Assembly: GCF_015221995.1 (NCBI RefSeq)
Contig: NZ_JADFFM010000002.1
Location: forward strand, 1,178,001 to 1,242,000
DNA: 64,000 bases
Direction of reading: 5' to 3'
From: Mucilaginibacter boryungensis
GTDB taxonomy: Bacteria > Bacteroidota > Bacteroidia > Sphingobacteriales > Sphingobacteriaceae
In this document: piece by piece, positions 8,398-16,448 of the stretch
Position numbering within the stretch: position 1 is the stretch's first letter
Layout of the letters: the number at the start of each line of letters is the position of its first letter
The notes under the pieces: model-generated
Seen by the model: the letters and a program-made list of their open reading frames with translations, nothing else
Database searches by the model: none
Told to the model about the DNA's origin: nothing
Made by a program: the position numbers and the translations under genes

Positions 8398-8715
8398 TTG
8401 AAAAGAAATAACAGAAATATCATTTATACCTGGGTACTGCTGCTTTTTTTTATAGCAGGCCAATATTTAGCATTTACACACACGCATTACAAGCAGGGTA
8501 GTATAGCAACATCAACCAAATCGGGCTTGCCTGTTTTAAAAGAGAAGTGCGATGTTTGCGCTGTAATGCACCACTCGCATATGTTGCTTACACAGCATGT
8601 ATATTTTACCCCCGCAATTGCTGTATTATGCCACTATCAGTATAAAAAATCTGATATAACGCTTATACAGCTTGTCCTGGCATCGGGCAGGGCACCTCCA
8701 TCTGCAATTTCATAA
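8398..8715 (+). CDS. Small His/Cys-rich exported protein upstream of a TonB receptor
   Basis: About 105 residues from a TTG start giving MKRNNRNIIYTW; another in-frame TTG at 8386 is possible. One hydrophobic N-terminal segment (WVLLLFFIAGQYLAF) acts as signal or anchor. After it come THTHY and a KCDVCAVMHHSH cluster, which together look like a metal-binding site (CxxC plus four or five His). I do not recognise a named family; the layout resembles DUF2946-like small proteins found beside metal TonB receptors. The start is uncertain. It is followed after 67 bp by the receptor gene, which suggests co-expression and a role in metal binding or sensing. Confidence 0.6.
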   Translation: MKRNNRNIIYTWVLLLFFIAGQYLAFTHTHYKQGSIATSTKSGLPVLKEKCDVCAVMHHSHMLLTQHVYFTPAIAVLCHYQYKKSDITLIQLVLASGRAPPSAIS

Positions 8716-8782
8716 TTCCCTCAGGTTTTTTGTTCTTCCCCCGCACTTAAGTGTTGGTATTTATTAATTAAAGTTTATTATT

Positions 8783-11113
8783 ATGAAATTTAAGATATTC
8801 AGCTTTTTGCTGATGCAATTGATATTTATAGCAGCCAAAGCAGATATTGGCAATGTGACCGGAAAGGTAATTGATGCTACCAACAAAATGACGCTGCCCG
8901 GGGCCACAATTTCTATCCCCGACCTAAAGATTACTGCAGCTACCGATGCTAATGGCAATTTTACTTTCAGGTCGCTGCCGCCAAGAGGCAAACTGATTAT
9001 GCAGGTGCAATATGTAGGCTACAAAACATTGACCCAGGTGGTTGATATGTCATCTACCGCCCCCATTGTTTTTGAGATGCAGCCCACCAGTATTGAAACC
9101 AAAGAGGTGGTAATTACCGGCACACCTACAAGTTCGAATAACAAGCAAAACAGCACCTCGGTATCTACGCTTAACCGCGAGGAGTTACTGCGCCCATCGA
9201 CTAATTTAATTGATGCTATTGCTAAGCAGGTGCCTGGTTTTTCGCAGATCAGCACCGGGCCGGCCATATCAAAACCGGTGATCAGGGGCTTAAGCGCCAA
9301 CCGCGTGGTGACACTGGATGATGGTGTAAAACAACAAGGCCAGCAATTTGGTGATGAGCATGGTGTGGAGATTGACCAGTTTAAAATTGAACGCGTTGAA
9401 GTGCTGAAAGGTGCAGCATCGTTAATGTATGGCTCGGATGCATTGGGCGGGGTGCTTAACCTGTTAGAACCATTAACCACGCCGGATGGTGAAGTACGTG
9501 GCGAATTAGTATCAAACTATTCAACCAACAATGGTTTAACCAGCAACTCGCTGATGCTGACCGGCAATGAGAATGGCTTTGTTTGGCGCGGTCGCGGATC
9601 ATACAAAAATGCTTATTCATTCAACACACCAACTGGCTATTTCCCTAACTCGGGCTTTAACGAAACCGACTTGAATGGCATGCTTGGCTTTAATAAAAGC
9701 TGGGGCTATTCGCACCTTATTTTTTCGTACTTTAAAAATAACATAGGTTTTTACGACCCTGAGTTTAACAATGCGGGGCAATATGTAAATGAAAGTGGCG
9801 TGGCATTTACCGATAAGGATTACAAAAGCCGTACTATTGATTTCCCCCGTCAGGATATCCGCCATTTTAAAATAGCATTGGATAATAACATCGTGTTCAG
9901 TTCAGGTTCGCTAAAGCTTAACCTGGGTTTTCAAAATAACCAGCGCCGCGAATTGGACAACCCAACACCCTCATTGTTTTTTGATCTGAACACCTATTCG
10001 GGCGATGCCAAATATTACCTGAACGAGAAAAATGGCTGGGAACCTGTTTTTGGTCTCAGTATTGATGCCGGTCATAGCGTAAACAAAGGCACCGAGTTTT
10101 TGATCCCCGATTACGATACCCATGGCGGCGGCGCGTTTGCTTATCTGAAAAAAACCTGGAATAAAAACACCTTGAACTTTGGTTTACGCTACGACTACCG
10201 CGATAATAAAGGCAAAGGCTTAGTTGAAAATGGCACTACACGTTTCACCGCTTTTGATAACAATGCATCAAACGTAAGTACTGCTATTGGCTACACCCAC
10301 GAGTTTACCGATCGTTTAAGTTTCAAAGCAAATGCAGGTACCGCTTTCCGTGCGCCAAACACAGCCGAATTAGGATCGAATGGTGTGCACGAAGGGACTT
10401 TCCGTTACGAGGTGGGCAACCCCAATTTAAGCCCCGAACGCAGTTATCAAACTGATGCGGCTTTTGAATACGATAATGATAAAGTGTCAGCCAGCCTGGG
10501 AATCTACAATAACTATATCCATAATTTTATTTACGCGGCAAATGCCGCGGGCGATAATATTACGGTTACCGACAATAACGGCAACCCACAATTATATCCC
10601 ATTTATCGCTACACGCAGGTAAATGCCAATCTATATGGAGTGGAAGCCAGCCTTACCCTACATCCTGTAAGGTATATCCACTTAGATAACACTTTTGGCT
10701 ATACCCATGCGCAAAATACAACGCTGGGCAGACCGTTATCGTTCATACCGGCAGGTAATATGCACAACACTATCCGTTTTGAGCCGAAAATTGGTAAACT
10801 GAAAGACAGTTATATTTCTTTCGGTTTGGATAATTATTTTGCTCAAAACCGCTTTGATGCCGCTTTTGAAACACCAACCAGCGCTTATACGCTCATTAAT
10901 GCATCTGTAGGCACAACGGTTGCTTTTGGTAAGCAAAAAGTTAAAATTTATGTAGCGGGCAATAACCTGAGCGATAAAAAATATTATGATGCCTTAAGCC
11001 GCCTTAAACCGGGCCGCCTGGATCAAACTAACCCTACGCTTGGTGTATATAACCCGGGCCGGAACATTACTTTTGGTATTAATATCCCTTTTGTGTTAGC
11101 CAAAATGAATTGA
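8783..11113 (+). CDS. TonB-dependent outer-membrane receptor, ZnuD-like
   Basis: 776 residues with a signal peptide (MKFKIFSFLLMQLIFIAAKA). A CarboxypepD_reg-like domain lies at about 22-105 (GNVTGKVIDATNKMTLPGATI), the plug at about 120-235, and a beta barrel follows to the C-terminus (TFGINIPFVLA). The plug motifs KPVIRGLSANRVVTLDDG, GDEHGVEID and ERVEVLKGAASLMYGSDALG resemble ZnuD and related metal or heme receptors. Transport would be driven by TonB-ExbBD, none of which is in the window. The substrate is inferred as a metal only because of similarity and the His/Cys protein just upstream. A strong terminator follows. Confidence 0.88.
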   Translation: MKFKIFSFLLMQLIFIAAKADIGNVTGKVIDATNKMTLPGATISIPDLKITAATDANGNFTFRSLPPRGKLIMQVQYVGYKTLTQVVDMSSTAPIVFEMQPTSIETKEVVITGTPTSSNNKQNSTSVSTLNREELLRPSTNLIDAIAKQVPGFSQISTGPAISKPVIRGLSANRVVTLDDGVKQQGQQFGDEHGVEIDQFKIERVEVLKGAASLMYGSDALGGVLNLLEPLTTPDGEVRGELVSNYSTNNGLTSNSLMLTGNENGFVWRGRGSYKNAYSFNTPTGYFPNSGFNETDLNGMLGFNKSWGYSHLIFSYFKNNIGFYDPEFNNAGQYVNESGVAFTDKDYKSRTIDFPRQDIRHFKIALDNNIVFSSGSLKLNLGFQNNQRRELDNPTPSLFFDLNTYSGDAKYYLNEKNGWEPVFGLSIDAGHSVNKGTEFLIPDYDTHGGGAFAYLKKTWNKNTLNFGLRYDYRDNKGKGLVENGTTRFTAFDNNASNVSTAIGYTHEFTDRLSFKANAGTAFRAPNTAELGSNGVHEGTFRYEVGNPNLSPERSYQTDAAFEYDNDKVSASLGIYNNYIHNFIYAANAAGDNITVTDNNGNPQLYPIYRYTQVNANLYGVEASLTLHPVRYIHLDNTFGYTHAQNTTLGRPLSFIPAGNMHNTIRFEPKIGKLKDSYISFGLDNYFAQNRFDAAFETPTSAYTLINASVGTTVAFGKQKVKIYVAGNNLSDKKYYDALSRLKPGRLDQTNPTLGVYNPGRNITFGINIPFVLAKMN

Positions 11114-11130
11114 TCATATAAGTTCCTATG

Positions 11131-11173
11131 AAAGCAAAAAGCCCCGTGCCGATGGTATGGGGCTTTTTGCTTT
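11131..11173 (+). terminator. Rho-independent terminator after the TonB receptor
   Basis: A 15-bp stem (AAAGCAAAAAGCCCC at 11131-11145 with its complement at 11159-11173) has a 13-nt loop and a T-rich 3' arm. It lies 17 bp beyond the receptor stop. Confidence 0.85.
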
Positions 11174-11270
11174 TGGGAGTTTTTATAGCTAAATCTGCCT
11201 ATCTTCAAATAAATATTAAATTTTTTTAGGCCTGCGTGCAACGCCGGGAAACTCCCTGCGTCTATTTAAC

Positions 11271-11849
11271 ATGAAAGCTGATTCACAATTGGAAGCTGTA
11301 TACATAGACAAACACTATCAACTTGTTGCAGAGTGCAAGCAAGGAAGTAAAAAGGCCTGTTTCGAGCTGTACAAGCTGTACGCTAAAGCAATGTTGAACA
11401 TTGCCTTTAGGGTGGTTGGAAATATGGACGAAGCCGAGGATGTTTTGCAGGAAGCTTTCCTTGACGCGTTTAACCGCATAAAGGATTTCAGGCAGGAAAC
11501 AACATTTGGCTTATGGCTTAAACAAATTGTGGTGCACCGCTCCATAAACCTGCTGCGCAAGCGCAAAATGGAATGGGCTGAACTGGAAGAGGGGGAACTG
11601 GAGAATATTGCCGATGAAGAACCGGACGACCAGGAAGAAATGCTTTACAAAGTGGAACGGGTAAAAGCCGCCATGAAAGAATTGCCTGAAGGCTACCGTG
11701 TAGTAATTTCTCTTTATTTACTGGAGGGGTACGATCACGAAGAGATAGGGCAGATACTAAATATAAGTGAAAACACCAGCAGGACACAGTTTTTGCGGGC
11801 GAAAAGAAAATTAAGTGAAATACTAAAACAGAAAGGATTAGTGGCATGA
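11271..11849 (+). CDS. ECF-type RNA polymerase sigma factor
   Basis: 192 residues. Sigma region 2 spans about 30-100 (AMLNIAFRVVGNMDEAEDVLQEAFLDAF, then LWLKQIVVHRSINLLRKRK). Region 4 spans about 130-185 (LPEGYRVVISLYLLEGYDHEEIGQIL, ending SRTQFLRAKRKLSEIL). There is no region 1 or 3, as expected for ECF sigmas. Its stop overlaps the next ATG by 4 nt, and that gene encodes a single-pass membrane protein likely to be its anti-sigma factor. It probably controls a surface or envelope stress regulon, perhaps including its own operon. Confidence 0.93.
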   Translation: MKADSQLEAVYIDKHYQLVAECKQGSKKACFELYKLYAKAMLNIAFRVVGNMDEAEDVLQEAFLDAFNRIKDFRQETTFGLWLKQIVVHRSINLLRKRKMEWAELEEGELENIADEEPDDQEEMLYKVERVKAAMKELPEGYRVVISLYLLEGYDHEEIGQILNISENTSRTQFLRAKRKLSEILKQKGLVA

Positions 11850-12421
11850 GCAAGCGATTAGAAGATTTTATCAGGAACAATAAAGTTGAGTTTGACGATC
11901 TGGAACCACGCGAAGGTTTGTGGGATAACATTGAATCGAAATTATTTACAGAAGAGCAGCCGGTAATTGAGCTGCCTAAAAAACGCGAGACAAAAACTTT
12001 TTCATTAGGCTATGTTTTGCGGGTGGCCGCCATCGTCATCATGGTAATGTGTATCAGCTTTGTGTTGTATATAAAAAACCAAAGGGCAAATACTGTTGAC
12101 TATGCAGCAATTAACCCCGAGTTTGCTAAACAGCGCATGCAATATGCATCGTTGGTGCAAACCAAACGCAGCGAATTAAAAACGCTTACAAAATCTAACC
12201 CCGAGCTTTACCATGAGTTTAGCGCCGAGATAGCCAAAATGGATTCTACTTATAAAAAACTAAATCATGATTTAGCTACCAGTCCCAACCAGGAACGTGT
12301 TTTACGTGCAATGATCCGGAACTTGCAAATACAAACCGAGGTGCTGAACCAGCAACTAAACGTAATTGAACAATTTAACGAACTTAAAAATCAACAACAA
12401 CATGAAACTAAGAGTATATAA
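11846..12421 (+). CDS. Putative membrane-bound anti-sigma factor
   Basis: 191 residues. A cytosolic N-terminal stretch of about 50 residues (MSKRLEDFIRNNKVEFDDLEP) precedes one transmembrane helix at about 55-73 (VLRVAAIVIMVMCISFVLY). A helical, probably coiled-coil, periplasmic domain follows. The position directly behind the ECF sigma with an ATGA overlap supports the anti-sigma role. No zinc-binding HxxxCxxC motif is visible, so it would not be the ZAS class. The gene overlaps the next start (12402) by 20 nt, making a three-gene coupled operon. Confidence 0.75.
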   Translation: MSKRLEDFIRNNKVEFDDLEPREGLWDNIESKLFTEEQPVIELPKKRETKTFSLGYVLRVAAIVIMVMCISFVLYIKNQRANTVDYAAINPEFAKQRMQYASLVQTKRSELKTLTKSNPELYHEFSAEIAKMDSTYKKLNHDLATSPNQERVLRAMIRNLQIQTEVLNQQLNVIEQFNELKNQQQHETKSI

Positions 12422-13847
12422 AATTGCGGCACTTGCCTGCCTGATGGCTGTCGGCGTTAAAAGTAACGCACAGCAATCATCCTCATCTTCTTCCGGTTCT
12501 AATGCGCCGGCTATAGCACAATCACCAACCCCTGCGGCGGCTGCACATGGCTCTGGTTTAGCTTCAACTAATGGTTCACTTTTTACCTACATAGCACCAC
12601 ATTTAGATGGTTTGGCAAGCATAAATGCACCTATGGCCATGGCATTCGACCTAGCGGGTATACAAGACTCTACCTACCGTAAAAAAATGCTGAAACTACA
12701 GGAAGAAATGCGCGACCTGCAAAAGCAAATGAGCACCCTGCGTACCGAGGAAATGAAAAAGAACAGCGAAGAAATGCGCAAGCGCTATGCCGAACAAAGC
12801 AAGGTTTATGCAGAAGCTTTTAAAGGGTTTGATAAGAAATTCCAGAACTTTGGCCAGCACTTCAACTTTGAAAAATCGGATGCTGATTTAGATAAAAAAG
12901 TACAAAGCGGGGAATACAAACTAAAAACAAAATCGTACAGCAAAAGCTATAATATCGATGCTAACGACAAAATACAGATAGAAAATAAATTTGGCAAAGT
13001 TACCGTAAACACCTGGGCCAAAAACGAGGTTAAAGTTGATGTAGAAATAAAAGCGTATGCTAATGAAGATGCCGACGCGCAAAAACTGCTTGACCAGGTA
13101 AATATTAAGGACAGTAAAGACAACAATAATGTTAGTTTCACCACCACAATTGGCGACGAAGACCACAAAAACAATTTTTGGGGCACCTGGACCAGCAATG
13201 GTAAAACAACTATCCGCAAAACTGTGGTTAACTACGTGGTGTATATGCCGGCTAAAAGCTCGTTAAGCCTTACCAACAGCTATGGCGCGGTTATATTGCC
13301 ACAACTATCAGGAAAAGTAACACTTAGAAACAGCTGGGGTAACCTTACCGCTAAGGCGCTAACAAATCCTGATAACGATATTGTAGTACGCTATGGCGCT
13401 GCCGATATTGAAAGCCTGGTAGGCAGCGATTTGAAAGTATCCTACGGCAGCCTTAACCTGCAATCGGCTGATAGGCTGAATGCCGACATAAGCTCCAGTC
13501 CAGCTAAAATTGGCACCATCAGCACATCGGGTACTATTAATGTGCGCTACGGTGATGGCTTGCAAATTGTCAACCTGGGTAAAGGGCTGAAAACACTGTC
13601 GGTTAATTCAAGCTTTGCCCCGGTAAAATTAAGCTCGCTAAGCAACGATAACGCTGACTTTGACGTTACCGTGCACAACGGTGGTTTCAGCTACGATAAC
13701 GGCATAAGCGTAATCAGCAAAAGTCCGTCAGATGATCAGCACCGCTGGAGCACTACACAAACCTACAAAGGTCATGTAGGCAAAGGCAGCAGCGATAAAG
13801 TGATCACTATCAAATCAAATTACAGCAGCGTAAAGTTTGATCAATAA
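12402..13847 (+). CDS. Secreted DUF4097-like beta-repeat protein
   Basis: 481 residues from ATG 12402, which gives a clean signal peptide (MKLRVYKIAALACLMAVGVKSNA); an upstream in-frame start inside the anti-sigma gene lacks one. The first part is Ser/Ala/Pro-rich, then comes a Lys/Glu-rich helix (about 85-150, DLQKQMSTLRTEEMKK). From about 185 onward there are repeated beta strands of the DUF4097/adhesin-like type (IENKFGKVTVNTW, LTNSYGAVILPQL, VRYGAADIESL). It is probably an envelope protein whose state feeds the sigma/anti-sigma pair, or a target of that pair. Molecular function is unknown. Confidence 0.8.
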   Translation: MKLRVYKIAALACLMAVGVKSNAQQSSSSSSGSNAPAIAQSPTPAAAAHGSGLASTNGSLFTYIAPHLDGLASINAPMAMAFDLAGIQDSTYRKKMLKLQEEMRDLQKQMSTLRTEEMKKNSEEMRKRYAEQSKVYAEAFKGFDKKFQNFGQHFNFEKSDADLDKKVQSGEYKLKTKSYSKSYNIDANDKIQIENKFGKVTVNTWAKNEVKVDVEIKAYANEDADAQKLLDQVNIKDSKDNNNVSFTTTIGDEDHKNNFWGTWTSNGKTTIRKTVVNYVVYMPAKSSLSLTNSYGAVILPQLSGKVTLRNSWGNLTAKALTNPDNDIVVRYGAADIESLVGSDLKVSYGSLNLQSADRLNADISSSPAKIGTISTSGTINVRYGDGLQIVNLGKGLKTLSVNSSFAPVKLSSLSNDNADFDVTVHNGGFSYDNGISVISKSPSDDQHRWSTTQTYKGHVGKGSSDKVITIKSNYSSVKFDQ

Positions 13848-13863
13848 TACGTTCCATTATATA

Positions 13864-13899
13864 AAACACAAAGGGCCGCAAATGCGGCCCTTTGTGTTT
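13864..13899. terminator. Bidirectional terminator between the DUF4097 gene and comA
   Basis: A near-perfect palindrome with a 17-bp stem: AAACACAAAGGGCCGCA is mirrored around AA, with A-tract and T-tract flanks. It serves the plus-strand operon (stop at 13847) and the minus-strand gene ending at 13898. Confidence 0.85.
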
Positions 13900-14665
13900 A
13901 TACCTCCTGCCCCAAAAAATGATCAAAAGTATCGCTACGTAACCCTAAACGAATTGTTTCCAGAGGGATCATATCGGCAGGAGCAATATTACCCAGGTTT
14001 ACATTGGCGCCTAATAGCTTAATAAACCACACCTGCTGTGGCTTTTGCGGAGCTTCCCAGATAATACTTTCTTCGGGTATTTGCGTAAGTATCTCATCCA
14101 CTAAGCCCTGACGCACCTCGCCTGAATCGCGGTAGATGCCTACGTTGCCGCTTTCACGGGCTTCGGCAATTACTTTCCAGCTACCGGCTTCCAGTTCGGC
14201 CTTCATCAGCTGGATCCATTTGTATGGGGCAAATATCTTTTGCACGTCTTTTGATCCTACTTCAGATATTACGGTAACCTGATTTTTTAGCTTGTGGATA
14301 TATTCACATTTCACATCGTGCGGGATGGTGATCGATCCGTCAGATACTTCGGCGTGCTGCAATTTATATTTATCCAGTAAGCGGCAATAGTCATCAAACT
14401 GGTTGCGTACTATAAATGCTTCAAATAGTGTTCCGCCAAAATATACAGGGATACCAGCTTCGCGATAAAGCTTTAGTTTTTCATCAAGATTTGGAGTAAC
14501 GTAGGATGTAGCCCAACCCAGCTTTACAATATCAGTATTAGCACCAGCAGTTTCTATCAGGTCTTCCACTCCACGCAAGCTCAGGCCTTTATCCATTACC
14601 ATTGTAAGGCCGCTTTGGCGCGGCTTAACGGTACGCTCAGGCAAGTTATTAATAATATAATTCAT
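13898..14665 (-). CDS. comA: Phosphosulfolactate synthase (ComA-like)
   Basis: 255 residues of the ComA fold (TIM barrel). ComA enzymes add sulfite to phosphoenolpyruvate, giving (2R)-phospho-3-sulfolactate. Recognisable segments are TMVMDKGLSLRGVEDLIETAG, VKLGWATSYV, YFGGTLFEAFI, AEVSDGSITI, and the C-terminal GNIAPADMIPLETIRLGLRSDT. In methanogens this starts coenzyme M synthesis; here no other coenzyme M gene is present, so another sulfonate product is more likely (inference). It is monocistronic: promoter box at 14698-14705, terminator at its 3' end. Confidence 0.88.
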   Translation of the reverse strand: MNYIINNLPERTVKPRQSGLTMVMDKGLSLRGVEDLIETAGANTDIVKLGWATSYVTPNLDEKLKLYREAGIPVYFGGTLFEAFIVRNQFDDYCRLLDKYKLQHAEVSDGSITIPHDVKCEYIHKLKNQVTVISEVGSKDVQKIFAPYKWIQLMKAELEAGSWKVIAEARESGNVGIYRDSGEVRQGLVDEILTQIPEESIIWEAPQKPQQVWFIKLLGANVNLGNIAPADMIPLETIRLGLRSDTFDHFLGQEV

Positions 14666-14697
14666 GGTTATAAGCTATAACAATAAGTTTTACTGAA

Positions 14698-14705
14698 CAA
14701 ATTTA
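14698..14705 (-). promoter_or_regulatory. Bacteroidota -7 box for comA
   Basis: On the minus strand the bases read TAAATTTG, an exact TAnnTTTG. It lies 32 nt before the start codon, leaving a leader of roughly 25 nt. Confidence 0.4.
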
Positions 14706-14776
14706 GATAAAATATCTTTTATTTCTTTACAAGAAAGCACGATGTAACAGGGCTTATATAAACGAGGATTATAGAT

Positions 14777-14806
14777 AAAAAGCCTCCACTAAACTGGAGG
14801 CTTTTT
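14777..14806 (-). terminator. Terminator after the TPR gene
   Basis: A 12-bp perfect stem (AAAAAGCCTCCA / TGGAGGCTTTTT) with a 6-nt loop lies 8 bp beyond the stop of the minus-strand TPR gene. It could also block plus-strand readthrough. Confidence 0.85.
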
Positions 14807-14814
14807 ATGGAAAG

Positions 14815-16221
14815 CTACTTATTGGCGTACCGGTTAATAATATCCAGTATCACTTTATTTTTTTGCAATTGGGGCAAGTAGTCAAACAATATATAATGTT
14901 TCTCAGGGTCGGATGCCAGGGCCAGTTCCAACTGACTAAGTGCCTCGTTATACTCGCCTTTGGCAAACAGGTAGGCTACCATACGGTAATACAGTTCGGC
15001 CGCTTCGGGATTGTTTTTTATAGCCTGGGCAATCACCTCAATAGCATCAACCAATCGGGTTTGTTCATACAGGATAGATGAATAATCCAGCCAGGCGTCC
15101 ACATCAAGCGGGTTAAGTTCCACTACTTTTTCGTAAGCTGCTTCAGCTTCGGGCAAGTGGCCTAATTTATACTCGGCATCGGCAATGGCAAACCAGTAGT
15201 CGGCATTGGCAATATCCAGGTCTAAGGCTTTTTTATAGAAATGCAAAGCCTCAAAATAACGCTCTTCAAAATCAAGCGTTACACCTATCCCAAACCAGGC
15301 ATCGGCCAGCTTATTATCCATCTTTACCGCCTTTTTGTAAAAAGCCCGGGCTTCGTCCATCTGTTCCAGCTTCTCGTAACATTCGCCAATGGCGCAGTAA
15401 GTATCGGCATTGGGTTGTTCGTACTCAAAAGTATGACGGTACACGTCAATAGCTTCCTGGTATTTCTCCAGGTTTACCAGCGCATTGCCTTTATTAAAAT
15501 AAGCCGATGCAAAACTGTCCTTGATCAGGATGGCATAATCATAAGCATCTATCGCTTTTTCAAACAGGCCTAACTTGGTAAACGCATTGCCCAGATTATA
15601 CCAGGCCGCATAGCTGTACGGTTCGTTATCAATATACTGCTGATAGAACTGCACGCTTTCCTCCTGGTTGTCCATCACATCGTAACAGAAAGCCAGCTCG
15701 TATAAAGCATCCTGGTTCTCCATGTTTTGTTCCAAACACAGTTTCAGGTAGGTAATGGCGGTATCATAATCGCCCATGTTTTGATAAACGTAGGCAATGT
15801 GCAGTAAAATATCGTCGGTTTCTTCGGCCAGGTCAAGCGCTTTTTCGTAGTTCTCTAAAGCTTCGCTAAACCGCTCCAGGTTCTCAAATAAATTACCACG
15901 GATGATATAAATATCGGCATCACTGGCTTCCAGCATCTCAGCCTTTTCAAGGCAGGTTAATGCCTCGGCAATGCGGTTGCTTACTACCAGTAGCTGGGCC
16001 TGTTTAATCAGAAAAATGGCGGCAAATGGGTGCTGGTTGCGGGCATATTCTGTTACCTGCAGGGCGCGGGCCGGATCGTTCTTTTCGATATAATAATCAA
16101 TAATGTTTTCAAACGCCTGCGCGTCAAAAAAATACTGATCATGATTTCGGATCATCTCTTCGTAACGTTCGACAGAGAACTTCGGATCCTCGCTAAAATC
16201 AAATTCAAAATCTTCTTCCAT
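14815..16221 (-). CDS. Tetratricopeptide-repeat protein
   Basis: 468 residues made almost wholly of about a dozen 34-residue TPR units, e.g. AWYNLGNAFTKLGLFEKAI and AYFNKGNALVNLEKYQEAI. There is no signal peptide; the N-terminus is very acidic (MEEDFEFDFSEDPKF). TPR arrays are protein-protein scaffolds; the partner is not evident. It is monocistronic with its own terminator. The start at 16221 is the only Met giving the full acidic leader. Confidence 0.9.
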   Translation of the reverse strand: MEEDFEFDFSEDPKFSVERYEEMIRNHDQYFFDAQAFENIIDYYIEKNDPARALQVTEYARNQHPFAAIFLIKQAQLLVVSNRIAEALTCLEKAEMLEASDADIYIIRGNLFENLERFSEALENYEKALDLAEETDDILLHIAYVYQNMGDYDTAITYLKLCLEQNMENQDALYELAFCYDVMDNQEESVQFYQQYIDNEPYSYAAWYNLGNAFTKLGLFEKAIDAYDYAILIKDSFASAYFNKGNALVNLEKYQEAIDVYRHTFEYEQPNADTYCAIGECYEKLEQMDEARAFYKKAVKMDNKLADAWFGIGVTLDFEERYFEALHFYKKALDLDIANADYWFAIADAEYKLGHLPEAEAAYEKVVELNPLDVDAWLDYSSILYEQTRLVDAIEVIAQAIKNNPEAAELYYRMVAYLFAKGEYNEALSQLELALASDPEKHYILFDYLPQLQKNKVILDIINRYANK

Positions 16222-16428
16222 GCAACGTTAATTAGATATAAAAACAACAGAAAAGTTTATTTAGAAGTCTTCCCTGTGATTAAATTACTTAAATAAGCTC
16301 CATTTGGATGAATAAGTTTTCAACATGTCAACGTTTTTAACAAGTAAAATTGTTAACTAATTGATAATAAATGCAAAGTATTTTAGGATATTGCCGTGCA
16401 AACGGTCAGCAATTTGCGGGTAAGATTC

Positions 16429-16436
16429 TAACTTTG
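16429..16436 (+). promoter_or_regulatory. Bacteroidota -7 box for the aldehyde dehydrogenase
   Basis: TAACTTTG matches TAnnTTTG and ends 12 nt before the ATG at 16449, implying a very short leader. The -33 region is not clear (a TTTG at 16413-16416 is too close). Confidence 0.4.
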
Positions 16437-16448
16437 AAAAATTGACCT

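Noticed and set aside
9019..9480. 153-residue minus-strand frame inside the TonB receptor
   Set aside because: It is antisense to a clearly conserved gene, is Ser/Thr/Pro-rich with no domain, and is best explained as a shadow.
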